Source: Pantoea coffeiphila (GTDB taxonomy: Bacteria > Pseudomonadota > Gammaproteobacteria > Enterobacterales > Enterobacteriaceae). From it: 64,000 nucleotides of DNA. The notes beneath the pieces were generated by a model. That model was not told the origin of the DNA and did not search any database. It was given only the letters and a program-made list of their open reading frames with translations. The stretch is from NCBI RefSeq assembly GCF_016909495.1, contig NZ_JAFBFW010000012.1:1-64000 (forward strand), in the 5' to 3' direction. A program made the position numbers and the translations under genes. Below are positions 41,285-51,899 of this stretch, piece after piece (position 1 is the first letter of the stretch; every line of letters begins with the position of its first letter).

Positions 41285-42192
41285 CAGGTCTTTCCTCGTT
41301 TCGCACGGGGATGTGCAGCGTCGTACACGGACGCCAGGTGTTGGAAATCAAGATGGGTATAAATCTGGGTGGTTGCCAGATTGGCATGGCCAAGCAGCTC
41401 CTGCACTGCGCGCAGATCGCCGCTGGACTCCAGCATATGTGTCGCAAATGAATGGCGCAGTTTATGGGGGTGAACGTGGCTGGACAGCCCCTGCTTAATC
41501 CCCCATTCGGCGAAGCGCTTCTGCACGTTACGCGCGGAGATACGTTTGCCTGGTTTAGACAGGAACAGCGCGTTGTCCTGCGGTGAGAACAGCTCCCGCA
41601 GCGCCAGCCAGTGTTCCAGCCAGAGTACCGCCGTTTTCCCCATCGGCAGGCGGCGTTCTTTACTGCCCTTACCGGTTACCCAGACTTCGCCGGACGCCAG
41701 CTCAAGATGGTTGACATCAATGCCGGTCAGCTCAGAGAGACGCAAACCCGCGCCGTACATCACTTCTAGCATGGCGCGATCGCGCACCGCCAGGGGGTCG
41801 TTGAGATCGATTTCCAGCAGTTGGTTAACTTCATCGACATCAATGTTCTTTGGCAGGTGCCGTGGCGCACGCGGCGTGGCAACGCCTTTCGCCGGATTGG
41901 CCTGAATCGTTCCCTGGCTAATCAACCAGTCGAGGAAGCTACGCAGTGCGGAAAGACGCAGAGCAAGGCTGGCAGGCTTCAGTCCGCTGCGGCTGCTGCG
42001 GGCGGCCAGCGTACGAACCAGTGCAGCATCAAGGCGCGTCCAGTCCGTGACTTTTAATGAATCCAGCAGTTCAACCACTACCGTCAGCTGCCGACGATAG
42101 TTAATCAGGGTCAGAGGGCTAAGCTGGCGTTCAACTTTCAGGTAACGCAGAAAGCCCTCTACGGCAGGAAGCAGGGGCGATTCACTGCTCAC
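41284..42192 (-). CDS. xerC: Tyrosine recombinase XerC
   Basis: XerC with XerD resolves chromosome dimers at dif. The 302-residue protein (E. coli 298) has the N-terminal SAM-like core-binding domain (about 10-95) and the catalytic domain with Arg near 151 (AGLRLSE), Lys in [20 protein letters not shown] and nucleophile Tyr in TTQIYTHLD. It overlaps its neighbours on both sides (four bases with the DUF484 gene and one with yigB). Confidence 0.97.
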   Translation of the reverse strand: MSSESPLLPAVEGFLRYLKVERQLSPLTLINYRRQLTVVVELLDSLKVTDWTRLDAALVRTLAARSSRSGLKPASLALRLSALRSFLDWLISQGTIQANPAKGVATPRAPRHLPKNIDVDEVNQLLEIDLNDPLAVRDRAMLEVMYGAGLRLSELTGIDVNHLELASGEVWVTGKGSKERRLPMGKTAVLWLEHWLALRELFSPQDNALFLSKPGKRISARNVQKRFAEWGIKQGLSSHVHPHKLRHSFATHMLESSGDLRAVQELLGHANLATTQIYTHLDFQHLASVYDAAHPRAKRGKT

Positions 42193-42899
42193 ACGCGCTC
42201 AACCCAGCGCGACAGCAGATCGGGGAGCATTAACGACAGATGCTGAAGCAGCACCGTTCCCATGCCGCGCTGGTAGTGCTGCTTATCGCGGCTGCTGAAA
42301 ATCAGTACACCAAGATCGCCACGCTCGCCGAGCAGCGACATCGCGACCGATCCTACGGCTTTCGCCTGCGGGAGCAGCAGCAGCAGCTCAGGCCCGTTCA
42401 GATTGCCAAGGTAGTGGTTCTCTTTACCCAGCCGCTGAATACGCACTGATTCAAATGCCGGTCTTGGCAGCGCAAGCTGAGTGAAATCAGACGGCGCGCC
42501 AATACGCCATTGTTCGCTAAACAGGCGGATATTCGCTCCCGCCAGCCCAAGTTCACGCGCCCACAGATGCAGACGATTCAGCATGTCCTGAAGGCTCGAT
42601 GCCGAGGCCAGCCGTCCCTGTAGGGTAAACAGGCGTTCGAACAGCTGCTGGTTAGCGCTGGCCTGCTCCATCAGCAGGGTGATTTCTTCTTCAAGCTGAT
42701 GAATATGGTTGCGCTGCCGCGCCAGCTGCCACTCCACCAGCGAAACGGTACCGCGGATCGGATGCGGCACCATCATCTGCTCAACCTGGCGGGCATTGCG
42801 AATAAAGAAGTCTGGATTTTGCAGCAGGTAATCGCCAACCAGGCGATCGTCCAGCAGCACTTCGCTGCTGTCCTGTTGTGGCTCCCCGACAGTTTTCAT
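42189..42899 (-). CDS. yigA: DUF484 family protein (YigA)
   Basis: A 236-residue protein of the DUF484 family, matching E. coli YigA in length and in the position between dapF and xerC. It has an N-terminal helical segment ([15 protein letters not shown]), a coiled stretch ([20 protein letters not shown]) and a C-terminal GAF-like domain. Function is unknown; its constant linkage to xerC suggests co-expression. It overlaps dapF and xerC by four bases each. Confidence 0.9.
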   Translation of the reverse strand: MKTVGEPQQDSSEVLLDDRLVGDYLLQNPDFFIRNARQVEQMMVPHPIRGTVSLVEWQLARQRNHIHQLEEEITLLMEQASANQQLFERLFTLQGRLASASSLQDMLNRLHLWARELGLAGANIRLFSEQWRIGAPSDFTQLALPRPAFESVRIQRLGKENHYLGNLNGPELLLLLPQAKAVGSVAMSLLGERGDLGVLIFSSRDKQHYQRGMGTVLLQHLSLMLPDLLSRWVERV

Positions 42900-43720
42900 A
42901 GATGAATAAACCCGTCGTAAACGTGAGTGGCTGGCCCGGTCATAAACAGCGGATGCCCCGGCCCTTTCCAGGCAATGTTTAACGTGCCGCCCGGCAGGTC
43001 AACACGCACTTTCTCTGACAGTAGCCCCTGCTGAATACCCACCGCGACTGCCGCACAGGCTCCGCTACCGCAGGCCTGGGTTTCACCCGCGCCGCGCTCA
43101 TACACACGCAGGCGAATGTGCTCGCGGTTGACCACTTCCATAAAGCCGACGTTCACGCGTTCAGGGAAGCGTTCATGGCTTTCCAGCACCGGTCCCAGCG
43201 TTTCGACAGCGGCGGTCTTCACGCTGTCCACCTGCAGGACGCAGTGCGGGTTACCCATCGACACCACGCCACACATCACGGTCTGTTCTGCGGCCCGCAT
43301 CAGGTAAATGTTTTCGGCTTTATTCGCGCGGAACGGGACCTGCTGAGGCTCGAAGTTAGGCTCGCCCATATTCACGCAAACCAGTTCATCCTGATTCACG
43401 CTCAGCACCATACGACCCGTTTGCGTACTGACGCGAATATCGCTTTTATTCGTTAGGCCTTTTAAGCGAACGAAGCGGGCGAAACAGCGTGCACCGTTGC
43501 CGCACTGGGCAACTTCGCTGCCGTCAGCGTTGAAAATGCGGTAATGGAAATCGAGATCGGGATCGTAAGGCGGCTCAACGATCAGCAGCTGATCGAAGCC
43601 GATCCCCAGATTGCGATCCGCCAGTCGACGGATCAGCTCAGGTGAGAAGTAAACGTTTTGCGTAACGGCATCGACCACCATAAAGTCATTGCCGAGACCG
43701 TGCATTTTCGAGAACTGCAT
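42896..43720 (-). CDS. dapF: Diaminopimelate epimerase DapF
   Basis: DapF interconverts LL- and meso-diaminopimelate for peptidoglycan and lysine. The ATG at 43720 gives 274 residues ([10 protein letters not shown]), the E. coli length; the upstream in-frame extension is not conserved. The two active-site cysteines are clear: Cys73 in QCGNGARCF, and the second in [12 protein letters not shown]. The stop overlaps the DUF484 gene. Confidence 0.97.
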   Translation of the reverse strand: MQFSKMHGLGNDFMVVDAVTQNVYFSPELIRRLADRNLGIGFDQLLIVEPPYDPDLDFHYRIFNADGSEVAQCGNGARCFARFVRLKGLTNKSDIRVSTQTGRMVLSVNQDELVCVNMGEPNFEPQQVPFRANKAENIYLMRAAEQTVMCGVVSMGNPHCVLQVDSVKTAAVETLGPVLESHERFPERVNVGFMEVVNREHIRLRVYERGAGETQACGSGACAAVAVGIQQGLLSEKVRVDLPGGTLNIAWKGPGHPLFMTGPATHVYDGFIHL

Positions 43721-43747
43721 TTTCTGCTCCGCCGAGTGTGTCATAGT

Positions 43748-43948
43748 TTACTGGACCGGTTTAACATCCTGCCCGGAGGTCGTGGCAGGAGATGACACGC
43801 TGCTGCCGGACTGCGTCGGCGAAGAGGTCTGAGTGGCCTGCGGTTTGCTCGTTTCGTCTGCCGGGAAGTAGAGCGGCCCTTTGAGTCCGCATCCCGCCAG
43901 GCTGACAACGGCAAGTAACATTGCCAGCTGGCAAATAGCTTTTTTCAT
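43748..43948 (-). CDS. lptM: Small lipoprotein LptM (YifL)
   Basis: LptM is a small outer-membrane lipoprotein that in E. coli binds the LptDE complex and helps LptD oxidative maturation. The 66-residue form from the ATG at 43948 (a start six bases earlier is possible) has a signal peptide ending in the lipobox LAGC and the family motif CGLKGPLYFP, then a Ser/Thr/Pro/Gln-rich tail. It lies 27 bases upstream of dapF. Confidence 0.9.
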   Translation of the reverse strand: MKKAICQLAMLLAVVSLAGCGLKGPLYFPADETSKPQATQTSSPTQSGSSVSSPATTSGQDVKPVQ

Positions 43949-44051
43949 TCTCATTCTGCTCGTAAAAGATACCCGTTGCTGTCTATCATCGCAGGTGAAG
44001 ACTGAAAAGCAACAGGAAAAGCAGAATCAAATTGGATGAATGCCAGCGGCC

Positions 44052-46607
44052 TCAATGCATCTGATAGCGCTGGGGATAATCGCTGCTGATTTCACTGTTC
44101 GGCACGGCAGCGCAAAGCTGAGTCAGCGTCTGGCTGCGGAAGGGAATCACCTGGAATCGCTCTTCAACCTGAACAATTTGATAGAACTGCGGCAGGTTAA
44201 AGTTAATAAAGCTGGAGCCGTAGGTGAAACGATCGTGCGATGACGAATAGAAACGGCTGACGTCACGCACCAGCTCTTCCTTGCTGCCTTCGCAGTGGTG
44301 ATAAACCTCCACCCGATTGGTTTCATCCAGGATATAGATATTGAAGCCGTGATCGTCGAGGGTGTCTTCGAAGAAGAACTGGATAATGCCTTCGCTGGCA
44401 TAGCCATTGACCACCGCCGGCAGCCGGGTCTGATTCGTTTCAACCTTCAGCGACAGGCCGTGAAGCTTGTTGTTAGAGATCGCACCGTAAAATTCAACGG
44501 CATTTTCCAGCTTCTGTACCGAAACGCTCAGGCGCTCAAAGAACAGTCCCCATGTCTGCCCCGCCACGCGCAGCGCTTTGAAGCGGCCTGGCTCCTGACG
44601 GGTACTGGAAAGCCGCAGCTCAACGCACTCTGAAACCAGCTGTTGAACACGGGTACGGATCAGCCCACGCAGGTGCTGGCTGTAGCAGAAGACCTCTACC
44701 GCATCCGGCGGCGCGGCATCCTGATGCATTTTGCCCAGAATGGTTTTCAGCGCCTCAATCATCGCCTGCTCGCCGTTAAAGTGCAGCGTACGCACTTCAT
44801 TCCACGAGTTGCGATACAGCAGATCGACGCTGCCGACCAGGCACTGCTGCTCAGCACCAAAGCTGAACACATCCAGCTTGCGGAAATCAAAGTGAACCAC
44901 CTGATTACGGAAGGCCGAAGTCGGGTCGTATTCAAGGTTAACGATGATCGCCAGATGGCGGATCTCGCAGGGGCTGTAGAGCGCTTTTGGCGTTGGCGCT
45001 GGCAGGCGCAGCGGGAAATGGTGCGATACATCGGCAACCAGCTCCTGCAGGCGGGCAAGATCACAAACCTCGTTGCCCTTCATATGCAGCCGCGTTTTGC
45101 TGGTCAGCAGACCGTTAAACCACGCCCACGCCACCAGCTTGTTCAGATAGCGGTTATATTCCAGCGGCTGATGGCTGATGATGGAACTCATGTCCGGCGA
45201 CTGATTGTACAGATACCAGCCCGCGCGGTTGGCGCGGCCGTTCGGGACATGGATAAAGGTCAGATGCTGCTCGGACAGATCGGGGGAGATCTGTGGATTT
45301 ACCAGCGTCACCTTACCCGGTAATGCTTCGAAAGCGGCATAAAGCTTACGCGTTAATACGCCAATATCCTGCGGACTGGCGCTGACGCTGAGATTATTAC
45401 GGCGGGCAAAGCGGATCAGGTTGCGATAACTCTGCATCATCGCATCCAGTAATTCATTATGGGCCTCGCGCACCCGGCCGATTTTCCAGTCGGCCCGGCT
45501 GTCCAGTACCTCAAGACGCTGCGTATCCCAACCCCATTCCGTTACCAGCTGGCTGAGTATTTCCCGACGCCAGCCGGAGTGCTCAGTCTCCTGAGACAGT
45601 TTCTCACACACTTTGAGGTAGAAACATCGGCGTACCAGGTCAAGACGCGCATGGTCGTCAATGCTAATAAGGTAACGTGTGACTCGCTCCAGCATCATGC
45701 AGTACGGGTCCAGACCGTAGGAAACGATCTCGCCATCGTGCAGGCGCTGTTTAATGTCCATCGCCAGCAGACGAGTATCCGGGTATTCCCACGAATACGC
45801 TTCCAGCAGCAGCGTTTTCAGTACGGCCTTATAAGGGGAGTCAATGCTCTTGTACAGCTGCCACAGACTGGCACCAAAGTACTCTTCCGCCGATAGCGTA
45901 CCCAGACCACCGAGATCCAGCCATTCGTTCGGCGTCAGCACGCCCTGCTGATACAACGACATCACATAGTCGTCGTAATGCTCTTCTTCCTCACGCGGCA
46001 CCATATTCCACAGAATACGTTTCCCCGCCATGCGGACCGCCGTGCGGTAAAACTCATCCAGCAGCAGAATGTGCTGAGTTGATCCGCAGTCCTCACCGCC
46101 AAGGCTGCCACTTTCGTTGTGACGGAAGCGGTTCTCATCAATCAGGAAGAAGCTGACTTCAACGCCCATCGCCGCACACCAGTTTTGTAGCAGCGTGCAT
46201 TTTTTCTGCAGGGCCAGACGCTCTTGATTGTCCAGCCACGACTGGTGGCAGACCCAGATATCAAGATCGGATGTGGCATTTTGCCCGACGGAAGACGTGC
46301 TCCCCATGGAATACACCCCGGTAATCGGCATTTCGCCGCGCGGAGGTGCGGTCACGGAGCTGTCTGATTTCACTTGCAAATCATTAAGATAGACAAGTTG
46401 ATTTTCATCAGGCGTGTAGAAGCTGATGCCATGTGGAACGTTACCCTCAAGGTAACCCGGCATCAGCGGATGATGATAATGTAGTAAGGTCGGCAGCAGA
46501 CTGTAAACCTGTTGGAACGCAGGTCCCATCGCAGCCAGTGCGCGATCGACGCGCAGCTGGTTAATGGCATCCAGTCTCTGTTTCAGTGTCTCAATGTAGA
46601 GGTACAA
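44052..46607 (-). CDS. cyaA: Class I adenylate cyclase CyaA
   Basis: CyaA makes cAMP for CRP. I chose the TTG at 46607, giving [12 protein letters not shown] and 851 residues (E. coli 848, which also uses TTG); the longer in-frame ATG reading begins upstream of the control region and is not conserved. The N-terminal catalytic domain has the class I motif [20 protein letters not shown]; the C-terminal half, regulated by glucose PTS EIIA, ends with [20 protein letters not shown] and a divergent tail. It is divergent from hemC, with a CRP site upstream. Confidence 0.96.
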   Translation of the reverse strand: MYLYIETLKQRLDAINQLRVDRALAAMGPAFQQVYSLLPTLLHYHHPLMPGYLEGNVPHGISFYTPDENQLVYLNDLQVKSDSSVTAPPRGEMPITGVYSMGSTSSVGQNATSDLDIWVCHQSWLDNQERLALQKKCTLLQNWCAAMGVEVSFFLIDENRFRHNESGSLGGEDCGSTQHILLLDEFYRTAVRMAGKRILWNMVPREEEEHYDDYVMSLYQQGVLTPNEWLDLGGLGTLSAEEYFGASLWQLYKSIDSPYKAVLKTLLLEAYSWEYPDTRLLAMDIKQRLHDGEIVSYGLDPYCMMLERVTRYLISIDDHARLDLVRRCFYLKVCEKLSQETEHSGWRREILSQLVTEWGWDTQRLEVLDSRADWKIGRVREAHNELLDAMMQSYRNLIRFARRNNLSVSASPQDIGVLTRKLYAAFEALPGKVTLVNPQISPDLSEQHLTFIHVPNGRANRAGWYLYNQSPDMSSIISHQPLEYNRYLNKLVAWAWFNGLLTSKTRLHMKGNEVCDLARLQELVADVSHHFPLRLPAPTPKALYSPCEIRHLAIIVNLEYDPTSAFRNQVVHFDFRKLDVFSFGAEQQCLVGSVDLLYRNSWNEVRTLHFNGEQAMIEALKTILGKMHQDAAPPDAVEVFCYSQHLRGLIRTRVQQLVSECVELRLSSTRQEPGRFKALRVAGQTWGLFFERLSVSVQKLENAVEFYGAISNNKLHGLSLKVETNQTRLPAVVNGYASEGIIQFFFEDTLDDHGFNIYILDETNRVEVYHHCEGSKEELVRDVSRFYSSSHDRFTYGSSFINFNLPQFYQIVQVEERFQVIPFRSQTLTQLCAAVPNSEISSDYPQRYQMH

Positions 46608-46734
46608 GACGTCTCGCCTGATTATCCCAGTGCTTACACCCTTAGAGAGAAGGGTATACAAGAACTCTTTTTTCCAAAATCTGCCGTTTGCTTTAAAAAT
46701 AGTCGTGCAGATTATTGCTGGAAACGTGATCAAT

Positions 46735-46750
46735 CTAACATCAGACAGAT
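46735..46750. promoter_or_regulatory. CRP site of cyaA
   Basis: On the minus strand this reads TGTTAGATTGATCACG, closely matching the CRP site I recall in the E. coli cyaA P2 promoter (TGTTAAATTGATCACG). It lies 128 bases upstream of the TTG. In E. coli it mediates autorepression of cyaA. Confidence 0.8.
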
Positions 46751-46905
46751 TGACCGTAAAGAAAGTTGCGCTAGTTAACAGTTTAGCACATTTTTGCGCC
46801 AAACCATCGCGATGCTTCTCCAGACGGTCGTTTAAATGCTATTCACTGACAGCCTTCGCGGTTAAATGATAGGATAATCAATGAACGATCAAAACGGTAT
46901 TGAGC

Positions 46906-47847
46906 ATGTCAGACAAAATTTTAAGAATAGCAACCAGACAAAGCCCCCTGGCCTTATGGCAGGCAGAATATGTACAGCAGCGCTTGATCGCCTGCCATCC
47001 CGGGCTGCGCGTTGAGCTGGTGCCTATGGTTACACGCGGCGATGTGATCCTTGATACCCCACTGGCTAAAGTGGGCGGTAAAGGGTTGTTCGTTAAAGAA
47101 CTTGAGCAGGCAATACTCACCGATCGCGCCGATATCGCCGTGCATTCAATGAAAGATGTACCGGTTGAATTCCCGGAAGGGCTGGGCCTGGTGACCATCT
47201 GCGAGCGTGAAGACCCGCATGATGCTTTTGTCTCACATCATTATGCTTCCGTTGATGCACTGCCACATGGTGCGATTGTTGGCACCTCAAGCCTGCGCCG
47301 TCAGTGCCAGATTAGTGCCCGTCGCCCGGACCTGGTGATCCGCTCTCTGCGCGGCAACGTCGGTACTCGCCTGGGCAAGCTGGATGCCGGTGAATATGAT
47401 GCCATTATTCTTGCCGTGGCCGGTCTGAAGCGTCTTGGGCTGGGCGATCGAATCCGCCAGGTTATGCCCGCTGAAGAATCGCTGCCCGCCGTCGGTCAGG
47501 GTGCAGTCGGCATTGAGTGCCGCCTTGACGATGCCGAAACCATTAGCCTGCTGGCTGCACTGAATGATGCAGATACCGCCTGCCGGGTCCGTGCCGAGCG
47601 AGCAATGAACACGCGTCTGGAAGGCGGTTGTCAGGTGCCGATTGGCAGCTATGCGGTGCTGGAAGGGGATCAATTATGGCTTCGCGGCCTGGTTGGTTCA
47701 CCGGACGGCAGTCGGATGATTTGCGGTGAGCGTCGAGGCCCACGCGACGATGCAGAACAGATGGGGATCTCACTGGCAGAAGAGTTGCTGGACAACGGTG
47801 CCAGGGAAATTCTGGCTGAAGTTTATCAGGGAAATCCGCCAGCATGA
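46906..47847 (+). CDS. hemC: Hydroxymethylbilane synthase HemC
   Basis: HemC joins four porphobilinogen molecules into hydroxymethylbilane. The ATG at 46906 gives 313 residues, equal to E. coli; a TTG two codons earlier is possible. Cys242, which carries the dipyrromethane cofactor, is in [13 protein letters not shown]; active-site segments [21 protein letters not shown] and [10 protein letters not shown] are intact. hemD overlaps its end by four bases. Confidence 0.97.
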   Translation: MSDKILRIATRQSPLALWQAEYVQQRLIACHPGLRVELVPMVTRGDVILDTPLAKVGGKGLFVKELEQAILTDRADIAVHSMKDVPVEFPEGLGLVTICEREDPHDAFVSHHYASVDALPHGAIVGTSSLRRQCQISARRPDLVIRSLRGNVGTRLGKLDAGEYDAIILAVAGLKRLGLGDRIRQVMPAEESLPAVGQGAVGIECRLDDAETISLLAALNDADTACRVRAERAMNTRLEGGCQVPIGSYAVLEGDQLWLRGLVGSPDGSRMICGERRGPRDDAEQMGISLAEELLDNGAREILAEVYQGNPPA

Positions 47848-48593
47848 ATATCCTGGTCACCCGCCCGTCACCGGCCGCTGACCAACTGGTCAGCAGGCTG
47901 CGTAGCCGCGGGCAGGCTGCCTGGGCGTTCCCCCTGATTGAATTCACTCCGGGAAGTCAGCTCGATCTCCTTCCCTCACGGCTTGACGCGCTCAGGCAAG
48001 ACGATCTGGTCTTTATCCTTTCCCAGCATGCCATTCACTATGCTAATCCGGCGATAACGCAGGTTGGCAAGACCTGGCCCGCCAGTCTGAACTATTATGC
48101 AATAGGCCGTAGCACGGCGTTGGCGATGCACGCGGTAAGCGGACATTCGGTCGTCTGGCCGCACGAGCAGGAAATCAGTGAAGTTTTGATCCAATTGCCT
48201 GAACTTCAGCAGGTCGCCGGCAGGAAAGCGCTAATACTGCGCGGTAACGGTGGCCGTGAATTGCTGGGGGAAACTTTGCATAACCGTGGCGCTCAGGTAG
48301 AGTTTATTGAATGCTATCAACGTTGTGCAAAGCATTATCACGGTGCTGAAGAAGGCCGCAGATGGCGAGATCGCGGGATTGATACGCTGGTGGTGACCAG
48401 TGGAGAAATGCTGCAACAGCTCTACGCCCTGTTTCCCGTCATCGACCGGGATGCATGGTTATTGCACTGTCGGCTGGTGGTCGTCAGTGAACGTTTAGCC
48501 ACTCTGGCCAGGGATTTGGGCTGGGCGAACGTCTGTGTCGCCGGGGGTGCCGATAATGACGCGCTGCTGCGCGCACTGGACTTATACTCTTAA
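47844..48593 (+). CDS. hemD: Uroporphyrinogen-III synthase HemD
   Basis: HemD closes hydroxymethylbilane to uroporphyrinogen III with inversion of ring D. The 249-residue protein (E. coli 246) has the low-identity two-lobed fold typical of this family; recognisable parts are [35 protein letters not shown] and [10 protein letters not shown]. Its start overlaps hemC by four bases; hemX follows 56 bases later. Confidence 0.94.
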   Translation: MNILVTRPSPAADQLVSRLRSRGQAAWAFPLIEFTPGSQLDLLPSRLDALRQDDLVFILSQHAIHYANPAITQVGKTWPASLNYYAIGRSTALAMHAVSGHSVVWPHEQEISEVLIQLPELQQVAGRKALILRGNGGRELLGETLHNRGAQVEFIECYQRCAKHYHGAEEGRRWRDRGIDTLVVTSGEMLQQLYALFPVIDRDAWLLHCRLVVVSERLATLARDLGWANVCVAGGADNDALLRALDLYS

Positions 48594-48649
48594 GATTTCG
48601 CGAGCGGGAAGATTAAGGTATATCACACTTAAATATGGGATGAGCCATT

Positions 48650-49789
48650 ATGACGGAACAAAAAGATTCCTCCGCCATGGTTGAAGATGTTACCCCTGCG
48701 GTTAAAGACTCAACCTCCGGGCAGCCGCCTTCGGATAAATCAAAAAATCACGGCGTCGTTTTAGGCGCGGTGGCAATTGCCATTGCATTAGCGCTGGGTG
48801 TCGGCCTGTGGCTGAATGGCAAACATCAGGCTGCGCAGCAGGAAGAAGCGCGTCAGGCGCTTGCCGCTCAGATTGCCGATTTACAGCAGCAGTCTACCCG
48901 CGATAAACAGTCGCTGGTCGAGCAGCTTTCAACGCAAACCAAGGCGCTGGATACGGCTCAGCAACAGCAGGCAGCCCTTAGCCAGCAGTTGGACGAACTG
49001 AAACAAAAAGTGGCGACCATCTCCGGGAACGATGTGCATACCTGGATGCTGTCACAGGCGGATTACCTGGTCAAAATGGCTGGCCGCAAGCTGTGGAGCG
49101 ATCAGGATGTCACAACGGCGGCGGCGCTTCTGAAAAGCGCCGATGCCAGCCTGGCCGACATGAACGATCCGAGCCTGCTCGAGGCACGCCGTGCACTCAC
49201 TCACGATATCAGCACCCTTTCTGCACTCAGCCAGGTTGACTATGATGGCATCATCCTCAAGCTGAACCAGCTGTCTAACGGTATTGATAATCTGCGTCTT
49301 GCCGATAATGATAACGACGATGCGCCGATGGACGCGAACAGCAGCGAACTGTCGTCATCTTTGCGCGAATGGCGGCAAAATCTGGTAAAAAGCTGGCATA
49401 ACTTCATGGATGACTTTATTACCATCCGCCGCCGCGATGCCACTGCGGAACCCCTGCTGGCACCAAACCAGGATGTCTATCTGCGTGAGAATATCCGTTC
49501 ACGCCTGCTGATTGCCGCACAGGCCGTGCCGCGTCATCAGGATGAGATCTATAAACAGTCGATTGATACCGTGTCCGGCTGGGTTCGCGCCTGGTATGAC
49601 ACTAACGATGCCAATACCAAAGCCTTCCTCGATCAGCTGGATGAACTCAGCCAGCAAAGCGTCTCAATGGATGTTCCTGACTCACTGGAGAGCCAGCCGC
49701 TGCTTGATAAGCTGATGCAGACACGTGTGCGTAATCTGCTGGCGCAGCCCGCTGCGACTCCGGCCACTCCACAGCAGCAGGGAGAATAA
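48650..49789 (+). CDS. hemX: HemX, membrane protein of the hem operon
   Basis: HemX was once thought to be uroporphyrinogen-III methyltransferase but has no SAM site; its role is unclear. The 379-residue protein (E. coli 393) has an acidic Ser/Pro N-terminus, one membrane helix (about 35-54, [20 protein letters not shown]), a Gln-rich coiled coil (about 60-125) and a helical periplasmic C-terminal domain. hemY starts two bases downstream. Confidence 0.93.
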   Translation: MTEQKDSSAMVEDVTPAVKDSTSGQPPSDKSKNHGVVLGAVAIAIALALGVGLWLNGKHQAAQQEEARQALAAQIADLQQQSTRDKQSLVEQLSTQTKALDTAQQQQAALSQQLDELKQKVATISGNDVHTWMLSQADYLVKMAGRKLWSDQDVTTAAALLKSADASLADMNDPSLLEARRALTHDISTLSALSQVDYDGIILKLNQLSNGIDNLRLADNDNDDAPMDANSSELSSSLREWRQNLVKSWHNFMDDFITIRRRDATAEPLLAPNQDVYLRENIRSRLLIAAQAVPRHQDEIYKQSIDTVSGWVRAWYDTNDANTKAFLDQLDELSQQSVSMDVPDSLESQPLLDKLMQTRVRNLLAQPAATPATPQQQGE

Positions 49790-49791
49790 CG

Positions 49792-50982
49792 ATGTTAAAA
49801 GTTCTTCTACTGTTTCTGCTGTTGATTGCCGGTGTCGTTCTCGGCCCAATGATCGCGGGTCATCAGGGCTACGTGCTGATTCAGACCGATAACTGGAATA
49901 TTGAAACCAGCGTGACCGGCCTGGTGATTATTTTGATTCTGTCACTGCTGGTGATCCTTGGTATTGAGTGGCTGCTGCGCCGTATTTTCCGCACCGGAGC
50001 TCGCACTCGTGGCTGGTTTACCGGCAGGAAACGCCGCAGTGCGCGCCGACAGACCCAGGCCGCACTGGTGAAACTGGCGGAAGGCGACCATCAGCAGGTT
50101 GAAAAACTGCTTTCGCGCAATGCCGATCATGCAGAACAGCCGATGATCAATTATCTGCTGGCGGCTGAAGCAGCACAGCAGCGCGGTGATGAAGCACGAG
50201 CCAATCAGCATCTTGAACGCGCTACCGAGCTAAACGATGGCGATCCGCTGCCGGTGGAGATTACCCGCGTGCGTATTCAGCTGGCGCGCAATGAGGATCA
50301 TGCCGCGCGTCACGGGATCGACCGTCTTCTGGAGATCGCCCCGCGCCATCCGGAAGTGCTACGTCTGGCGGAACAGGCCTATATCCGCACCGGTGCCTGG
50401 AGCGCGCTGCTGGATATTCTGCCTGCGATGGAGAAAGTGAAGCTCGGCGATGACAACCATCGTATCGCTCTGCAGCAGCAGGCCTGGCTGGGCCTGATGA
50501 ATCAGGCAATGGCCGATCAGGGCAGCGATGGTCTGAAACGCTGGTGGCAAAATCAGAGCCGTAAAACGCGGCATGAAACCGCACTGCAGGTGGCAATGGC
50601 GGATCATCTTATCGTCTGTGACGACCATGAGACCGCGCAGCAAATTGTGCTGGACGGTCTCAAGCGCCAGTATGATGAACGCCTGGTGTTGCTGATGCCG
50701 CGCCTGAAGTCCGGCAATCCAGAGCAGCTGGAAAAAGCCCTCCGCCAGCAGATCAAGCAGCACGGCGCCACGCCGCTGCTCCACAGCACGCTGGGGCAGC
50801 TGCTGATGCAGCACGGTGAGTGGGAACAGGCCAGCGAAGCCTTCCGCGCTGCGCTACAGCAGCGGCCTGATGCGTTTGACTATGCCTGGCTGGCTGATAC
50901 CCTGGACCGCCAGCACAAGCCAGAAGAGGCCGCGGCAATGCGGCGGGATGGTTTGTTGCTGACGCTGAAAAATAATTCCTGA
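49792..50982 (+). CDS. hemY: HemY, membrane TPR protein of the hem operon
   Basis: HemY of enterobacteria is a 396-residue inner-membrane protein (E. coli 398), unrelated to Bacillus HemY. Two membrane helices (about 1-21 and 42-60) precede a cytosolic or periplasmic domain of TPR-like helical repeats. In E. coli it affects coproporphyrinogen export and haem synthesis, but the mechanism is open. The ribosome site GGAG is well placed, and a strong terminator follows. Confidence 0.93.
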   Translation: MLKVLLLFLLLIAGVVLGPMIAGHQGYVLIQTDNWNIETSVTGLVIILILSLLVILGIEWLLRRIFRTGARTRGWFTGRKRRSARRQTQAALVKLAEGDHQQVEKLLSRNADHAEQPMINYLLAAEAAQQRGDEARANQHLERATELNDGDPLPVEITRVRIQLARNEDHAARHGIDRLLEIAPRHPEVLRLAEQAYIRTGAWSALLDILPAMEKVKLGDDNHRIALQQQAWLGLMNQAMADQGSDGLKRWWQNQSRKTRHETALQVAMADHLIVCDDHETAQQIVLDGLKRQYDERLVLLMPRLKSGNPEQLEKALRQQIKQHGATPLLHSTLGQLLMQHGEWEQASEAFRAALQQRPDAFDYAWLADTLDRQHKPEEAAAMRRDGLLLTLKNNS

Positions 50983-51039
50983 GCCACGGCTGAAGCGTCA
51001 CGGACTCTTCGTTGTGGCGCTGCTGTTTGCGGGTTGATC

Positions 51040-51074
51040 AAACCGCTATCTTTCTGAGATAGCGGTTTTTTTTT
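51040..51074 (+). terminator. Terminator of hemCDXY
   Basis: AACCGCTATC (51041-51050) pairs with GATAGCGGTT (51058-51067), a stem of ten or more pairs, followed by T's. It lies 58 bases after the hemY stop. Confidence 0.9.
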
Positions 51075-51084
51075 CGCTTAGGGC

Positions 51085-51288
51085 AAAAAAAAACACCTGC
51101 CCGAAGACAGGTGTAACGATCAGGTCGGTTAAGACAACCGATTGGTACCCGACTCAACGTTGTGCCCTGGATTCCAATAAGGCGTTAGCGATATTGGCTG
51201 GCTGGACAACGGGTACCGTAAAGTGGCTCTGCGTCATTCCCAGGTTTATGAAGCATCAGCAAACATAAGGGGTGGAATGAGCATCTAC
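51085..51288 (-). ncRNA. glmZ: Small regulatory RNA GlmZ
   Basis: On the minus strand the RNA starts GTAGATGCTCATTCCA at 51288 and contains CTTATGTT, GGAATGACGCAGAGCC, TTTACGGT and CACAACGTTGAGT, segments matching E. coli GlmZ in order. It ends in a stem ACACCTG/CAGGTGT with a C-UUCG-G type loop and a run of nine T (51085-51093). Length is about 204 against 207 in E. coli. GlmZ, protected by GlmY from RapZ-guided RNase E cleavage, base-pairs with glmS mRNA to raise glucosamine-6-phosphate synthase. Its place near hemY is as in E. coli. Confidence 0.93.
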
Positions 51289-51299
51289 AGGTATAGTGT

Positions 51300-51315
51300 T
51301 GCACAGCCTGTGCCA
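51300..51315 (-). promoter_or_regulatory. Sigma-54 type promoter of glmZ
   Basis: On the minus strand TGGCACAGGCTGTGCA fits the -24/-12 consensus TGGCAC-N5-TTGCA with GG-N10-GC exact. The -12 GC lies 12 bases before the GlmZ 5' end. The sequence ACTATACC between them could serve as an overlapping sigma-70 -10, as reported for this gene in related bacteria. Confidence 0.82.
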
Positions 51316-51404
51316 GAATGGCACTTCCATAATTCCTAATATTCTACTGCTATGATTTTTATCACTTTTAATGTCATTTTTAGCATTACTCCATATCCCA
51401 CCGC

Positions 51405-51422
51405 CGTCGTCAAAAACGGACA
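51405..51422. promoter_or_regulatory. GlrR-type site 1 upstream of glmZ
   Basis: On the minus strand TGTC-N10-GACG, one mismatch from the GlrR consensus TGTC-N10-GACA. Its centre is about 125 bases upstream of the GlmZ start. Confidence 0.6.
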
Positions 51423-51436
51423 CCAGCCTTGATAAA

Positions 51437-51454
51437 GCGTCTCCAGATGGAGAC
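51437..51454. promoter_or_regulatory. GlrR-type site 2 upstream of glmZ
   Basis: Minus strand TGTC-N10-GACG with a perfect inner dyad (GTCTCCATCTGGAGAC). Its centre is 33 bases from site 1, about three helical turns. Confidence 0.7.
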
Positions 51455-51500
51455 AACCACTGCATAGTTAGGTAAATCTATTTAAAAACAATGCATTACA

Positions 51501-51518
51501 TGTCTCAAGTTGGAGACA
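51501..51518. promoter_or_regulatory. GlrR-type site 3 upstream of glmZ
   Basis: TGTC-N10-GACA, an exact match to the GlrR consensus. Its centre lies 63 bases from site 2, six helical turns, so all three sites face the same side of the DNA. Confidence 0.75.
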
Positions 51519-51710
51519 AAAAGCAAAATTAGTGAGAACGGCAAACATCATTGGATAGGGGAGTGTTTGTATAGAAGAGAGTGTGCACGCCACTGGCTCA
51601 ATCCGATATGGACGAAATTCAAATGTGTATCGTGCGAACGAAAATAGCAGGTATGGCGGTACTATTAAGAAGGGGGAAACCGTAAGATAAAAATGGCTAA
51701 ATTAAAGACG
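51519..51710. other. Region between the glmZ control sites and the tRNA operon
   Basis: No gene or RNA is recognisable here. It lies downstream of the tRNA operon terminator and upstream of the glmZ control region, and occupies a place where E. coli carries aslA and aslB. Confidence 0.5.
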
Positions 51711-51740
51711 AAAAAAAAACCTGCTTTTTCAAGCAGGTTT
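51711..51740 (-). terminator. Terminator of the tRNA operon
   Basis: AAACCTGCTT (51717-51726) pairs with AAGCAGGTTT (51731-51740) over four bases; on the minus strand a run of nine T follows. It lies six bases after the last tRNA-Pro. Confidence 0.88.
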
Positions 51741-51746
51741 CTTAAT

Positions 51747-51823
51747 TGGTCGGCGAGAGAGGATTCGAACCTCCGACCCACTGGTCCCAAACCAGTTGCG
51801 CTACCAAGCTGCGCTACTCGCCG
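51747..51823 (-). tRNA. proM: tRNA-Pro(UGG), distal copy
   Basis: A 77-base tRNA with encoded CCA, identical to the copy 76 bases upstream and nearly identical to E. coli proM. The anticodon loop TTTGGGA gives UGG. It is the last gene of the argX-hisR-leuT-proM-type operon; E. coli has only one Pro copy here. Confidence 0.95.
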
Positions 51824-51899
51824 AACTGTACTACCTTACTGCATCGCTCAAAACCCTCAGGCTTTAAGCAAAAACCCCGCTAGTGCAGGATTTTAAAAT

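Noticed and set aside
44040..44243. A 67-codon plus-strand frame considered as a remnant of cyaY
   Set aside because: It lies antisense to the cyaA 3' end and shows no frataxin sequence.
51256..51465. A 69-codon minus-strand reading frame upstream of hemY's terminator
   Set aside because: Its 3' part is the 5' end of GlmZ and its 5' part covers the sigma-54 promoter and GlrR-type sites; no protein family is recognisable.
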